Below are positions 43,164 through 52,223 of a stretch of DNA of 64,000 nucleotides, piece after piece; position 1 is the first letter of the stretch; each line of letters starts with the position of its first letter. The DNA comes from Spirosoma panaciterrae DSM 21099. Its GTDB lineage: Bacteria; Bacteroidota; Bacteroidia; Cytophagales; Spirosomataceae. The stretch covers positions 58,797-122,796 of the forward strand of contig NZ_KB893188.1 of the NCBI RefSeq assembly GCF_000374025.1, given 5' to 3'. The notes beneath the pieces are model-generated. The model ran no database searches and was not told the DNA's origin. It was given only the letters and a program-made list of their open reading frames with translations. A program made the translations under genes and the position numbers.

Positions 43164-43197
43164 AAAAGCCCCGCTCAAGTTTGAGCGGGGCTTTTTA
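43164..43197. terminator. Terminator following rpoC copy 2, also serving the AraC gene
   Basis: AAAAGCCCCGCTCAA / TTGAGCGGGGCTTTT, 15-bp stem with minimal centre, T-run on the plus side; A-run on the other side gives a T-run for the minus-strand araC gene ending at 43212. Confidence 0.9.
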
Positions 43198-43211
43198 TTG
43201 ATGCAGAGCGC

Positions 43212-44114
43212 TTAATTGAGGTGTTGCTCTTTGTATTGCAAAGGCGTGATACCCACCATCTTCTTGAATAGCCGAGAGAAATAAGGTGGGTTTTCAAAGC
43301 CCAGTTGATACGCAATCCCAGCAATGTTATCATCAGAACTGAGGAGCCTGTTTTTAGCTTCATCGACCAGCAATAGGTGAATGTGCTCGAGGGCTGTCTT
43401 GCCTGTTTCCAGCTTTAATACGTCGCTCAGGTAACGTGGAGACAAGTTCAGTTGCTCGGCCAGATAATGAACCGAAGGCAGTCCAAGGGCTTGAAGCTGC
43501 CCTTGTTCAACATACCGATCCAATAGCTCATGAAACTTTTTGATGGTCGTTCCAGAAAGATTGTTGCTTCGATTCAAAAATTGCCGTTTATAAAACCGCT
43601 CCGCATATTTCAGAATGGAGTCGAGATGTGAGAGAATAATCTCCCGACTGAACTCATCCTGGTTGGCCTTGTATTCAAGCCCTATTTTATTATAAAGCTC
43701 CCAAATGATGTTTTCCTCTGCTGGCGACAGATGCAGGGCTTCGTTGGTTTCGTATTCGAAGTAGGCGTATTTTTTGATCTGGCTGTACAGAGGATGCCCT
43801 ACGAGGTAATCCTCATGGATAAACATGACAAACGCTTTTTCGGTCAGTTCCACATCAGTAACTTCGACTACCTGCCTGGGCTTTACAAACGACATAGAGC
43901 CATTATCGTGATCATATCTGGTTTTGCCATACAGGAAGTTCCCCGCCTTAATCTTCTTTATGGCAATCATATAGAAGTCGCCCGTAAACTTCTGATTTTG
44001 TCCCCATGAGCATACTGACAGCTCAGAACAGGTCAGCAGACTAAGCATAGGATGCTCTGGTGCCGGAAAACCGCTATCCAGATGGAGTTCGGTAAGCGTT
44101 TTGTAGTGTTTCAT
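43212..44114 (-). CDS. AraC-family transcriptional regulator
   Basis: 300 residues. The N-terminal half is a cupin-like sensing domain (SVCSWGQNQKFTGDFYMIAI, GSMSFVKPRQVVEV). The C-terminal half has two helix-turn-helix motifs: VHYLAEQLNLSPRYLSDVLK and IAGIAYQLGFENPPYFSRLF, then KKMVGITPLQYKEQH, the AraC/XylS signature. It is last in an SDR-oxidoreductase-AraC operon (13-nt gap) and probably controls it in response to a small molecule. Confidence 0.92.
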   Translation of the reverse strand: MKHYKTLTELHLDSGFPAPEHPMLSLLTCSELSVCSWGQNQKFTGDFYMIAIKKIKAGNFLYGKTRYDHDNGSMSFVKPRQVVEVTDVELTEKAFVMFIHEDYLVGHPLYSQIKKYAYFEYETNEALHLSPAEENIIWELYNKIGLEYKANQDEFSREIILSHLDSILKYAERFYKRQFLNRSNNLSGTTIKKFHELLDRYVEQGQLQALGLPSVHYLAEQLNLSPRYLSDVLKLETGKTALEHIHLLLVDEAKNRLLSSDDNIAGIAYQLGFENPPYFSRLFKKMVGITPLQYKEQHLN

Positions 44115-44127
44115 TCGCTCAGACTCA

Positions 44128-45141
44128 TTAGAAGGTTATCACCCACTTTCCTATCGTTTTTCCCGATTCCAACTGAGCGTGAGCCTGCTTAAAATTGTCG
44201 GCAGTTAGGCCATGCAGCGTATGGGTATGCGTGGTTTCCAGTACACCTTCATCGAGCAATTCTGCCACTCGGTCAAGAATAAAATGCTGTTCAATCATAT
44301 CGTCGGTCTGATAGGTCGAGCGGGTGTACATAAACTCCCAGGAAAAACTAGCACTCTTGTTTTTCAGCTTGTTTAGCAACACCGGAACGGAACTCCCTGT
44401 GATGGATGCAATATGGCCCTGTGGCTTGATCAAGTCAACCATAGCCTCCCAATAGAGGTTGGTATCCACAAAATCAACAATGTAGTCCACATAGTGAAAG
44501 CCTGCATTCCGAACCTCTGCTACGAGATCTCGGTGATTGACAACAACATCGGCTCCCATTTTTTTGCACCAGTCGATCGTTTCAGGGCGCGAAGCTGTGG
44601 CTATTACAGTTAAACCCAACAGTTTTTTAGCCAACTGAATGGCAATCGATCCTACCCCCCCTGCCCCACCAATAATGAGCAAAGTCTTATTTCGATCCCG
44701 GTCCACGGAAAGGCGCATCCGATCGAATAGGATTTCCCAGGCAGTTAAAGCCGTCAGCGGAATGGCGGCAGCGGCCTCCGCCGACAGGGAATAGGGTTTA
44801 CGCCCTACAATGCGCTCATCGATCAGTTGATATTCCGCGTTACTACCAGGTTTGGTCAGATCACCAGCGTAATATACCTCATCCCCTACTTTGAACAGGC
44901 TTACAGCTCCACCAACTGCTTCTACAATACCTACTGCATCCCAGCCAATAATTTTGGGCTGCTCGAGGACGGTATCTTTCGCCGAATTCTGTCTGATCTT
45001 AAAATCAACCGGATTTACGGATACAGCCTGAATTTTCACCAGCAAATCATGACCACTGGCTACTGGCTTAGGTGTATCAAATTCGATGAAACTCTCGGTT
45101 TCAGAAATGGGGAGCGATGTTTTAAATCCTACTGCTTTCAT
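44128..45141 (-). CDS. Zinc-free medium-chain alcohol dehydrogenase/quinone oxidoreductase
   Basis: 337 residues from ATG 45141 (MKAVGFKTSL); an upstream ATG two codons earlier is also possible. GroES-like N-terminal domain (VKIQAVSVNPVDFKIRQNSA, GWDAVGIVEAVGGAVSLFKVGDEVYY) and a Rossmann domain with IIGGAGGVGSIAIQLAKKL. Asn-Pro replaces the catalytic zinc cysteine pattern, so it belongs to the NADPH-dependent quinone/enone reductases (zinc-binding-like family without zinc). It starts 12 nt after the SDR gene and precedes the AraC gene, so it is probably induced by an electrophile or aldehyde. Confidence 0.88.
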   Translation of the reverse strand: MKAVGFKTSLPISETESFIEFDTPKPVASGHDLLVKIQAVSVNPVDFKIRQNSAKDTVLEQPKIIGWDAVGIVEAVGGAVSLFKVGDEVYYAGDLTKPGSNAEYQLIDERIVGRKPYSLSAEAAAAIPLTALTAWEILFDRMRLSVDRDRNKTLLIIGGAGGVGSIAIQLAKKLLGLTVIATASRPETIDWCKKMGADVVVNHRDLVAEVRNAGFHYVDYIVDFVDTNLYWEAMVDLIKPQGHIASITGSSVPVLLNKLKNKSASFSWEFMYTRSTYQTDDMIEQHFILDRVAELLDEGVLETTHTHTLHGLTADNFKQAHAQLESGKTIGKWVITF

Positions 45142-45162
45142 ATGCATCAAACCGTTTCAATA

Positions 45163-45981
45163 CTATTTACCATGTGCCAACGCACTTACTTCTTTCCAGG
45201 ATTCCCAGGTAGCCAGCCGTTGTTGATAAGTAGCTTTTACACCCGGATAACCAATTTTTCCTAAAATTAATCGAAGTGGCGGTTGAGGAGCATCAATCAG
45301 TTTCAGAATCGCATCTGTAGTGGCAGCTGGAATCCCATAATTATCTGGATTATTGGCGTTTCGGAAAGCATTTTTCAGATTTGTATACGCTTCCAGTGGT
45401 TCGGCATGGCTTGCCGATGAGCCCGCCCAGTCCGTTTCGTAGCCATTCGGCTCAACCAGCGTAACATGAATACCAAATTCGTTCACTTCTGTTGCCAGGG
45501 TTTCGAATAGGCCTTCGACGGCGAATTTAGAGGCATTATATACACCTAAGGTAGGCAGGGTAAACAAGCCCAATACACTCGAAATCTGGATAATGTGTCC
45601 ACTTTGCTGCTCCCGCATATAGGGCAGTACGGCCTGAGTGATCCAGAGCGAGCCAAATACATTAACATCCATTTGTCTACGCGCTTCTTCTTCCGACACC
45701 TCTTCTACCGCACCAAATACGCCATAGCCAGCATTGTTGATCAATACATCCAGTTTGCCAAAGCGATCATAAACCTGCTTTGCAGCCGCGAATGACTGGC
45801 CTCTATCCGTAACGTCTAATTGAATCGGAAATACATTATCACCGAATTCCTCTACCAAATCATTTAAATCATCCAGGTTGCGGGCGGTAGCAGCAACCTG
45901 ATCCCCACGCTGTAAGAGAGCTTTCGCCCAAATTTTACCAAAACCACGGGACGCCCCGGTTATTAAAATTGTCTTTGCCAT
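45163..45981 (-). CDS. Short-chain dehydrogenase/reductase
   Basis: 272 residues, classical SDR. Cofactor motif TGASRGFG (8-15), NNAG (82-85), catalytic Ser134/135 and Tyr148-x-x-x-Lys152 (YNASK). Arg12 in the glycine motif and ATARNLDDL after the second strand point to NADP(H). Substrate unknown. First gene of a three-gene operon with the quinone oxidoreductase and the AraC regulator. Confidence 0.92.
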   Translation of the reverse strand: MAKTILITGASRGFGKIWAKALLQRGDQVAATARNLDDLNDLVEEFGDNVFPIQLDVTDRGQSFAAAKQVYDRFGKLDVLINNAGYGVFGAVEEVSEEEARRQMDVNVFGSLWITQAVLPYMREQQSGHIIQISSVLGLFTLPTLGVYNASKFAVEGLFETLATEVNEFGIHVTLVEPNGYETDWAGSSASHAEPLEAYTNLKNAFRNANNPDNYGIPAATTDAILKLIDAPQPPLRLILGKIGYPGVKATYQQRLATWESWKEVSALAHGK

Positions 45982-46311
45982 TGTTGTAAGCGTTTACGCC
46001 TGTTGTTTGTTTGACAAGGCAAAGTTGGCGTACAGGCTCCGCTAAAGGCTTATACAAAAAGCGGCATTTATGATACGAATTTACGATTGGCTTTATAGCA
46101 TGAATATCGTGCCAATGAGTTTTACAGGTTTCTCTTACAAAACGAGCCAATAGACCTTAGCCTTATCTCTGGAGTGATCTAGATTATTCACTATCCATAA
46201 GCCCATAAGAAATCGACTGATTATCAGTAAATTACATATTCTCACTAAAAATATATGTGACTTTTTAAGCGCTTTTAGTCCTAAAGACCTAATCTAACAT
46301 TTTACATACCC
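45982..46311. other. Intergenic region between the SDR operon and the double-glycine peptides
   Basis: 330 nt between divergent units, so promoters for both must lie here. No exact TAnnTTTG was found on either strand. The last 60 nt before the peptide contain CTTTTAG-T-CCTAAAG (about 46272-46286), a short interrupted palindrome that could be an operator. The region is AT-rich near the peptide gene. Confidence 0.45.
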
Positions 46312-46545
46312 ATGAGATCACTCACCACATTTGCTCAGGAAGAAAGTCTTTCACAGCAGGAAATGAAACAAATTGTTGGCGGAGCCGCAGGACAAATTCC
46401 TCCCGTTGCAACAATCCCTCCTCCAGTCGTTACCTACATACGTAGACCTTCTATCATTGGTACCTACAGAGGTAAACAGTATGAAATTCCGGATACGACG
46501 GTCATCACAACTAACGCTGACGGGTCAAGATGGGCAATCCTTTAA
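46312..46545 (+). CDS. Double-glycine leader peptide 1 (bacteriocin-type precursor)
   Basis: 77 residues. Leader FAQEESLSQQEMKQIVGG ends at a Gly-Gly followed by Ala, the classic cut site for C39 peptidases. The predicted core (53 residues) is Pro/Ile/Val-rich (IPPVATIPPPVV) with the word RRPSII and no Cys, so no lanthionine or disulfide is expected. It shares leader pattern and the word RPSII with the next peptide. A complete C39 ABC transporter, adaptor and channel lie downstream on the other strand. Possible roles: bacteriocin, signal or surface peptide; the target is unknown and no immunity gene was recognised. Confidence 0.8.
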   Translation: MRSLTTFAQEESLSQQEMKQIVGGAAGQIPPVATIPPPVVTYIRRPSIIGTYRGKQYEIPDTTVITTNADGSRWAIL

Positions 46546-46629
46546 TTGATTCGAGTCGGTCTGTGCCCTTTTTTCGATGAGGTTGTAAAGATCAGATTCG
46601 TCAGTTTTTTCACTTTAATTCCAAAACTC

Positions 46630-46872
46630 ATGAAATCCTTAATTGCTTTTACTCAAGAGGAGATGCTTTCTCAAGGGGAAATGAAGGAAGTTGTTGGGGG
46701 AGCCCAAACCTCGATCATACCCAAGGTTGTTAGACCATCAATTATACCAAAAGTTGTTAGTCCCCCCATAATTGATAACGGTGGTGTTCTGGGATTCAGA
46801 AGTACTGCGAGTCCATCCGTTCCAGTAGTTTCCCCAGGCCCTCCTCCGGGCTTCACAGGTTTATGGATGTAA
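46630..46872 (+). CDS. Double-glycine leader peptide 2 (bacteriocin-type precursor)
   Basis: 80 residues from ATG 46630. Leader FTQEEMLSQGEMKEVVGG closely matches that of peptide 1 (QEE-x-LSQ-x-EMK-x-V-GG). The 56-residue core begins AQTSIIPKVVRPSIIPKVVS, with IIPKVV twice, and is rich in Pro, Val and Ser, ending PGPPPGFTGLWM. No Cys. A terminator follows directly. Together with peptide 1 it forms a two-gene unit with 84 nt between them; they may act as a pair. Confidence 0.8.
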   Translation: MKSLIAFTQEEMLSQGEMKEVVGGAQTSIIPKVVRPSIIPKVVSPPIIDNGGVLGFRSTASPSVPVVSPGPPPGFTGLWM

Positions 46873-46904
46873 CAAAAAGGGTAGCTTTTTGCTACCTTTT
46901 TGTT
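46873..46904 (+). terminator. Terminator of the peptide genes
   Basis: CAAAAAGGGTAGC / GCTACCTTTTTG with one bulged G and a TTTTT loop, directly after the second peptide stop. It is symmetric enough to end tolC transcription from the other side as well. Confidence 0.85.
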
Positions 46905-46997
46905 TAGGATAAAGTTGTCCAAACGACTGTGTCAGTAGTTGGCTGTTATACTCCTAGCACTCTAACAGACTGAATCTAGATTGGGAAAGCCAAAAAG

Positions 46998-48356
46998 TTA
47001 TCTGTCAACGAATTGGTCTAACAGTAGTTTCCGAAAATGCCACTCATACCGGGCCTGAACCTGGTTCGACAAGGCTTTAACCAGATTGGCCTGTATCAGC
47101 GCCAGTTCAACAGATTGTAACAAGCCTTCGTCATACCGGGCTTTGGCAGCTTTGACGGCTCTTTGCTGGGCCTCTACCTGCTTTTGAGCTTGTTGCCATT
47201 TCTCGTAAGCTGACAGCAGTAATGCTTTCCCTTGTTCGAGTGTTTGGTTTACCTGCAAGCGCGCTTTTTGAATATCCAGGGCTGTACTTTTTCGGTTCAC
47301 TTCAGCCAGAGCCATTTGCAATTGGGTAGTTCGGAAACTGGTTGTAGGAAAACTCACGTTTAACCGTATGTACTGCCCTAAATTATACTGCAATTGCCTA
47401 CCAAAGGCGATCAGATCGGGAGGAGCTACGCTCGAATACGCCGTATTGATTCCGATGCCTAATGCTATGGATGGGTACAAACCACTCTTAGCTATAGCAT
47501 AGCCTGTCTGAGCGCTTTTGAGCTGCCATTCGGCAGATTGCACGGCCGGATGGCGGCTTATACGGCTGGGCAGTTCGTCGATCCATGTAGTCAGGGCCGT
47601 TGGTGGCTGAGGTTCAGGAACAGCGATAGATTCTATGGATAAGTCCGACGACTCCCGCCAGTTCATCACCCATTGCAGGGCCAGTCGATTTTGCTGTAAA
47701 TTTGCCCGGGCCGTCAGCACTTCATAATCGGCTGTAGCCAATTGAGCCTCCCAGTCGGTTAGTCCAATTTTGGGTAAAACGCCCTCCTGAACCAATGCTT
47801 TTGCCCGATTGAGTTGAACAACTACAAACTGGCGTTGCTCGGTTGCCAGTTGGAGAAGCTCCTGACTCAGTAATAGCTGCATATAGGCAGCGGTAACCTG
47901 TCGGCGCAGTTCCAGCTTTTGCTGTTGTAGGGTTGCTTCGTCGGCACGCCGGGTAAATAGTTGCTGCTGCTCCTGATACTTTTGGCGAAACCCATTGAAT
48001 AGCATAACACTACTACTCAGGCCCAGTGTACCAGAGTGAATGGTTTCCTGTAAAAATGTATTGCTGAACGGGTCGATTGTATGCCCCAAATTTACACCCT
48101 CGGACAGGCTTAAACCCCACGAGGGTAGCCCAGCCTGATGGGTCAGTTGCGCGTTGATCCGGTCGGTTTCGACCCGTAAGCCAGCTTTTTGTACATCGAG
48201 GCTACTCCGAATGGCGTATTCCTGACATTGGACCAGACTGAGCGACTGCCCTAGAAGTACCGCCCGGTTCAGCCCCCCAATCAGCAACTGGATTACCAGC
48301 AAGCCGAAGAAGCTGTGTTTCGAGTGGGAATTAGCGCACTGCTTTCTCCATTTCAT
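46998..48356 (-). CDS. TolC-family outer-membrane channel of a peptide exporter
   Basis: 452 residues from ATG 48356 (MKWRKQC), nine codons inside a longer reading. Signal sequence (SFFGLLVIQLLIGGLNRAVLLGQ). Two OEP repeats with long coiled-coil helices rich in Gln, Leu and Ala (ELRRQVTAAYMQLLLSQELL; LQVNQTLEQGKALLLSAYEK) and the motif ARYDEGLLQSVELALIQANL. It provides the duct across the outer membrane. Overlaps the adaptor gene by 26 nt, so translation is coupled. Confidence 0.9.
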   Translation of the reverse strand: MKWRKQCANSHSKHSFFGLLVIQLLIGGLNRAVLLGQSLSLVQCQEYAIRSSLDVQKAGLRVETDRINAQLTHQAGLPSWGLSLSEGVNLGHTIDPFSNTFLQETIHSGTLGLSSSVMLFNGFRQKYQEQQQLFTRRADEATLQQQKLELRRQVTAAYMQLLLSQELLQLATEQRQFVVVQLNRAKALVQEGVLPKIGLTDWEAQLATADYEVLTARANLQQNRLALQWVMNWRESSDLSIESIAVPEPQPPTALTTWIDELPSRISRHPAVQSAEWQLKSAQTGYAIAKSGLYPSIALGIGINTAYSSVAPPDLIAFGRQLQYNLGQYIRLNVSFPTTSFRTTQLQMALAEVNRKSTALDIQKARLQVNQTLEQGKALLLSAYEKWQQAQKQVEAQQRAVKAAKARYDEGLLQSVELALIQANLVKALSNQVQARYEWHFRKLLLDQFVDR

Positions 48357-49626
48357 AAAATAGCCGTTTGAGCAGACTAACATCCTGAGTCACAATTTCG
48401 GCGTTGGCCAACATTCCGTTTCGGAAGGGCAATCGCCGATGGGTAGATGTAACCAGACCCTGCGGAAACTCAACCACCACGCGCCAGGCCGTATCGCTGG
48501 CCACATCGGCAATCTGTTGCACACGTCCGGCTACCGTACCAAATTCCTGATACGGATACGCAGCAAATTTGACAATGACCCGCTGCTGGGGATGCACCTT
48601 ACCGAAATTGTATTGTCCCACATACATTTCACCCACATAACCCGCTCCTGGAGGCAACACATATACCAATTCCTGACCGTCGTGGATGGGCTGTCCTTCT
48701 TGCAGAAGCCTTGGAAACGAAACCCGACCTGTGGCCGGGGCAACCACCACAAAGCGTTGCTTCCAGGCTTCGAGTTCGCTCTTCAGCGTATGAAGTGCCT
48801 GCACAATCCCATTGGCGCCTTCGAGGGTTGTCTGACTTAGAGAGACCAGTTCCTGCTTCTTCTGATTCTGCTGAATCTGGTTGTTGTTCAGCGCACTGCG
48901 AGCCTGCGTAATGGCCTGTTTTTTAGCAAGGTAACGACTCAGTGTTTGCCGATAATCGTTGCGGGAAACGTAACCCTGTTTCAGCAAACGCTCCTGACTT
49001 TGCACTTCAGCTTCGATCAGACTGAGTTCATTTTCTTCCAGGTCGAGTTGAGTCCGGTCGTTATTGGCCAGTGCCTGAAGCTGCTGAATGTCATTTTCCA
49101 ACGCCTGGCGTTTCTGATTATATACGCCCCGGTTACTCAGCGAATTGGCCGAGACACGGCTCTCGGCAAAACGCTGATATGCCTGCTGCAACTCACCCAG
49201 TTGAAAATAAGATGGGACCGAAGCAGCCGAAATAACCTGAATATGCCCTTGTTGCTCCTGCCGAATCATCGAATCGACTACAGCCTCCAGGGCAAATACC
49301 TCATCGGGATTGGCCGTACTTTCAATAATTGCTAGTCGTTCGCCTGCCCGTACGGCCTGTTGGTCATGTACAAACAATCGCATAAGTCGTCCGGCAGTCC
49401 GGGCAGTAACCGATTTAGGCCATTGTCGGGCTATTACTTTCAGGTTTCCGCGAACCAAATCGGGGTACTTCACCCAATAGGCTACAGCCACTAACAAGAG
49501 TAATACCAACGCCGAAACCGTACTTCCCCACCTCACCAGCCAACCCGGTGGGCGGCTCAATACGTCCTGAGCTTCGGGGCTACGGAGTTCAATACCTGCC
49601 GCGTCGGGCTGTTCTACTGTTGGCAT
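48331..49626 (-). CDS. HlyD-family membrane fusion protein
   Basis: 431 residues. A short cytoplasmic N-terminus, one membrane helix (STVSALVLLLLVAVAYWV, about 34-51), a lipoyl/barrel half (VTARTAGRLMRLFVHDQQAV), a long coiled-coil hairpin (about 110-270) and the second half PATGRVSFPRLLQEGQPIHD with the beta-barrel. It links the C39 ABC transporter in the inner membrane to TolC. It starts 5 nt after the transporter stop and overlaps tolC. Confidence 0.92.
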   Translation of the reverse strand: MPTVEQPDAAGIELRSPEAQDVLSRPPGWLVRWGSTVSALVLLLLVAVAYWVKYPDLVRGNLKVIARQWPKSVTARTAGRLMRLFVHDQQAVRAGERLAIIESTANPDEVFALEAVVDSMIRQEQQGHIQVISAASVPSYFQLGELQQAYQRFAESRVSANSLSNRGVYNQKRQALENDIQQLQALANNDRTQLDLEENELSLIEAEVQSQERLLKQGYVSRNDYRQTLSRYLAKKQAITQARSALNNNQIQQNQKKQELVSLSQTTLEGANGIVQALHTLKSELEAWKQRFVVVAPATGRVSFPRLLQEGQPIHDGQELVYVLPPGAGYVGEMYVGQYNFGKVHPQQRVIVKFAAYPYQEFGTVAGRVQQIADVASDTAWRVVVEFPQGLVTSTHRRLPFRNGMLANAEIVTQDVSLLKRLFYEMEKAVR

Positions 49627-49631
49627 ATCGC

Positions 49632-51908
49632 TTAGGAGCCTAGTTCTAACTGATTTCGAACAAGTTGATAATACAACCCGTAGCGTTGTGTCAATTCGAT
49701 ATGAGTACCGACTTCAGCAATCTGCCCTTTATCCATAACCACAATCTGATCGGCATTTTTTACGGTGCTGAGCCGGTGGGCTACCACAATAACCGTCCGC
49801 TGATGCCCATTCGGGTTACGATAAAATGACTCCAGGTTTTTCAGGATCACACTTTCATTCGTTGAATCGAGCGCGTTGGTGGCCTCGTCCAGAAACAGGT
49901 AATCGGGGTTTTTATAGATAGCCCGTGCCATCAGAATGCGCTGACGCTGCCCCTGACTGATTCCGTTTCCATCGGCCCCGATCAGGGTATTAAATTTCAG
50001 CGGGAGCCCCTGAACGAATGGGTAAATGTTAGCCATCTGTACGGCATATAGCAACCGTTGCAGATCGGGCGTTTCGTCGCATAGGGTAATATTGTTGGCA
50101 ATGGTATCTGAAAAAATAAACCCATCCTGCAACACCGTACCACATCGCGCACGCCATGCATGGTGTGACACAGCCGATAGATTAGTTACAAATTGCATAC
50201 CAATACCCTCATCAGAAGGAGTGTTGAGGGTGATTTCGCCTTCAGTTGGTTCATAAAACCGGAGCAGGAGTTTAAGCAGAGTTGTTTTCCCACTCCCACT
50301 GGTCCCAACAATAGCCGTTACTTTACCCGACGGGATGTGCAGATTGATGTTTTTTAATACGGGCACATTACCAGCACCCGGATAGGTAAATCCAACCTGT
50401 TGAAGCCAGATATCGGCTTCCTGCGGAATGGTATTGCGCTGAACCCCTCCACCCGCTCCAGTAAGGTACGATTCTTCTTCGCGTTGTTCATGGATTTCAT
50501 TTAAACGTTCAAGGCTAATCTGAGCGTCCTGATAGTGTTGCAAAAAGCCGATCAATTGCTCCACCGGACTGTTTAGCTGACCAATAATATATTGGAGGGC
50601 CAGCATACCACCCAGCGTCATTTGCCCGTTTACGACGGCCGTAGCTGCCAGAAACGTGATGACAATATTTTTGCCTTCGTTAATAAACAGCGCTCCAGCC
50701 TGCTGGTATTGCTCAATGGACAGACCAGACAGACTCAGTTTAAATTGTTTTACCTGTAGGTTTTCCCACTCCCACCGTTTAAACTGCTCGGCATTGTTCA
50801 GTTTTATTTCCGAAACGCCCTGCACCAACTGAATCAGACTACTCTGGTTTTGGGAAGCCAGCGCAAAACGTTTAAAGTCGAGTTGTTTCCGATAGCGCAG
50901 GAAAAAAATAATCCAGCCAACATACAGCAGATTCGCTCCGATAAATATGGCAAACACAACTGGACTGTAGAAAAGAGCGGCTATACCGAAAATCAGCAGA
51001 TTGAACAGCGAAAATAAAGTAGCCAACGAGGTGCCGGTCAGAAACTGTTCGATGCGTCCGTGGTCTTCTATCCGTTGTAGAATATCGCCGGTAAGTTTGG
51101 TATCAAAAAACGAAATAGGGAGTTTTAGTAGCTTAATCAGAAAATCGGACAGAATACTCAGATTGATGCGGGTACTGATGTGGAGCAACATCCGATTTCG
51201 TATAAACTCGATGGTCATCCGACCGATAAAAAGGGCCAGTTGCGCAGTCAGTACGAGATAAATGAAGTTAAGATTATGCGTCTGGATACCCGTATCGACA
51301 ACCGACTGCGCCAAAATCGGCATTACCAATTGTAGAATAGAACTTACAGCCAGCCCCAAACCTAACTGAATCAGCAACTGTTTGTACGACCACAGATAAC
51401 GAAACAACCGCCCAAAACCGACCCGTTTTGAGCTTATCTCAGGACTTTCGTAGAAATTGGGAGTTGGTTCGAGCAACAAGACAACCCCCACTCGCTGGTC
51501 GTTTATTTTGGTCGACGCCCATTGACTTTCAAACTCTTCGCGAGAGAATGTCAACAATCCTGAAGCCGGGTCGGCAACATATACTTTGGTAGCCGACCGA
51601 ACTCGGAACTTCCGGGTTTTGATGGCATACACGACCACAAAGTGATTTTGTCCCCAATGTACAATACAAGGTAGCGGGGCTTCGGCCGCCAGCCTAGCAA
51701 AGGGAATACGGACAGATACTGTTCGCATTCCCATTTGTTCGGCAGCTTGTGCAATACCCAAAAGGGAGACTCCTTCTTTGCCGACAGCTACTTTTTCCCG
51801 CAAAAAAGGCATGGTAAACGAACGTCCGTAGTATTTGGCTACCATCCGCAGGCAGGTAGGCCCGCAATCCATTGAATCGGGTTGCGTAAAATGAGGAAAG
51901 CGCTGCAC
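49632..51908 (-). CDS. C39-peptidase ABC transporter (peptide maturation and export)
   Basis: 758 residues. Start is GTG at 51908; an in-frame TAA lies 9 nt upstream. N-terminal C39 peptidase domain with Cys15 in MDCGPTCLRM, His in VHWGQNHFVVVY and Asp in VADPASG. Six membrane helices follow (about 165-460), then the ABC domain: Walker A GTSGSGKTTLL with Lys541, signature ISQGQRQR (variant of LSGGQ), Walker B YLFLDEATNALDS and the H-loop VVAHRLS. It should cut the Gly-Gly leaders of the two facing peptides and pump the cores through HlyD and TolC. First gene of the three-gene exporter operon. Confidence 0.95.
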   Translation of the reverse strand: MQRFPHFTQPDSMDCGPTCLRMVAKYYGRSFTMPFLREKVAVGKEGVSLLGIAQAAEQMGMRTVSVRIPFARLAAEAPLPCIVHWGQNHFVVVYAIKTRKFRVRSATKVYVADPASGLLTFSREEFESQWASTKINDQRVGVVLLLEPTPNFYESPEISSKRVGFGRLFRYLWSYKQLLIQLGLGLAVSSILQLVMPILAQSVVDTGIQTHNLNFIYLVLTAQLALFIGRMTIEFIRNRMLLHISTRINLSILSDFLIKLLKLPISFFDTKLTGDILQRIEDHGRIEQFLTGTSLATLFSLFNLLIFGIAALFYSPVVFAIFIGANLLYVGWIIFFLRYRKQLDFKRFALASQNQSSLIQLVQGVSEIKLNNAEQFKRWEWENLQVKQFKLSLSGLSIEQYQQAGALFINEGKNIVITFLAATAVVNGQMTLGGMLALQYIIGQLNSPVEQLIGFLQHYQDAQISLERLNEIHEQREEESYLTGAGGGVQRNTIPQEADIWLQQVGFTYPGAGNVPVLKNINLHIPSGKVTAIVGTSGSGKTTLLKLLLRFYEPTEGEITLNTPSDEGIGMQFVTNLSAVSHHAWRARCGTVLQDGFIFSDTIANNITLCDETPDLQRLLYAVQMANIYPFVQGLPLKFNTLIGADGNGISQGQRQRILMARAIYKNPDYLFLDEATNALDSTNESVILKNLESFYRNPNGHQRTVIVVAHRLSTVKNADQIVVMDKGQIAEVGTHIELTQRYGLYYQLVRNQLELGS

Positions 51909-52223
51909 TGAAGTACGTTATCGAATGAACCAACGATAAACTTACCTTAGACGCAGAATTTTGAGAAAGCAACATGATCAACGCGAATCTACCTTACCGA
52001 TGTTCTAATTCAGCTAATCGATCCTGCTGGTTGACAGGCTTAAAGGGAGCGGATAGGTTTTAGAGGTTTTTCTTCTAAACCGAGTGAGAAATCGTTAGCC
52101 CTATAGTTCAGGGTCGATTGGATTATGACCCTTCACAACTCTATATGGCTCTACTAAAATACCCCAGACATTACAGACCGCTTTCAGGTGAGCGAATGTC
52201 AAACAGAAATCTATTACACAGAT
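51909..52223. other. Intergenic region upstream of the exporter operon
   Basis: 315 nt between the exporter start and the end of a TonB-dependent receptor gene, both on the minus strand. The exporter promoter should be here; no exact TAnnTTTG on the minus strand was found. No further double-glycine peptide, tRNA or strong terminator is visible. Confidence 0.45.
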
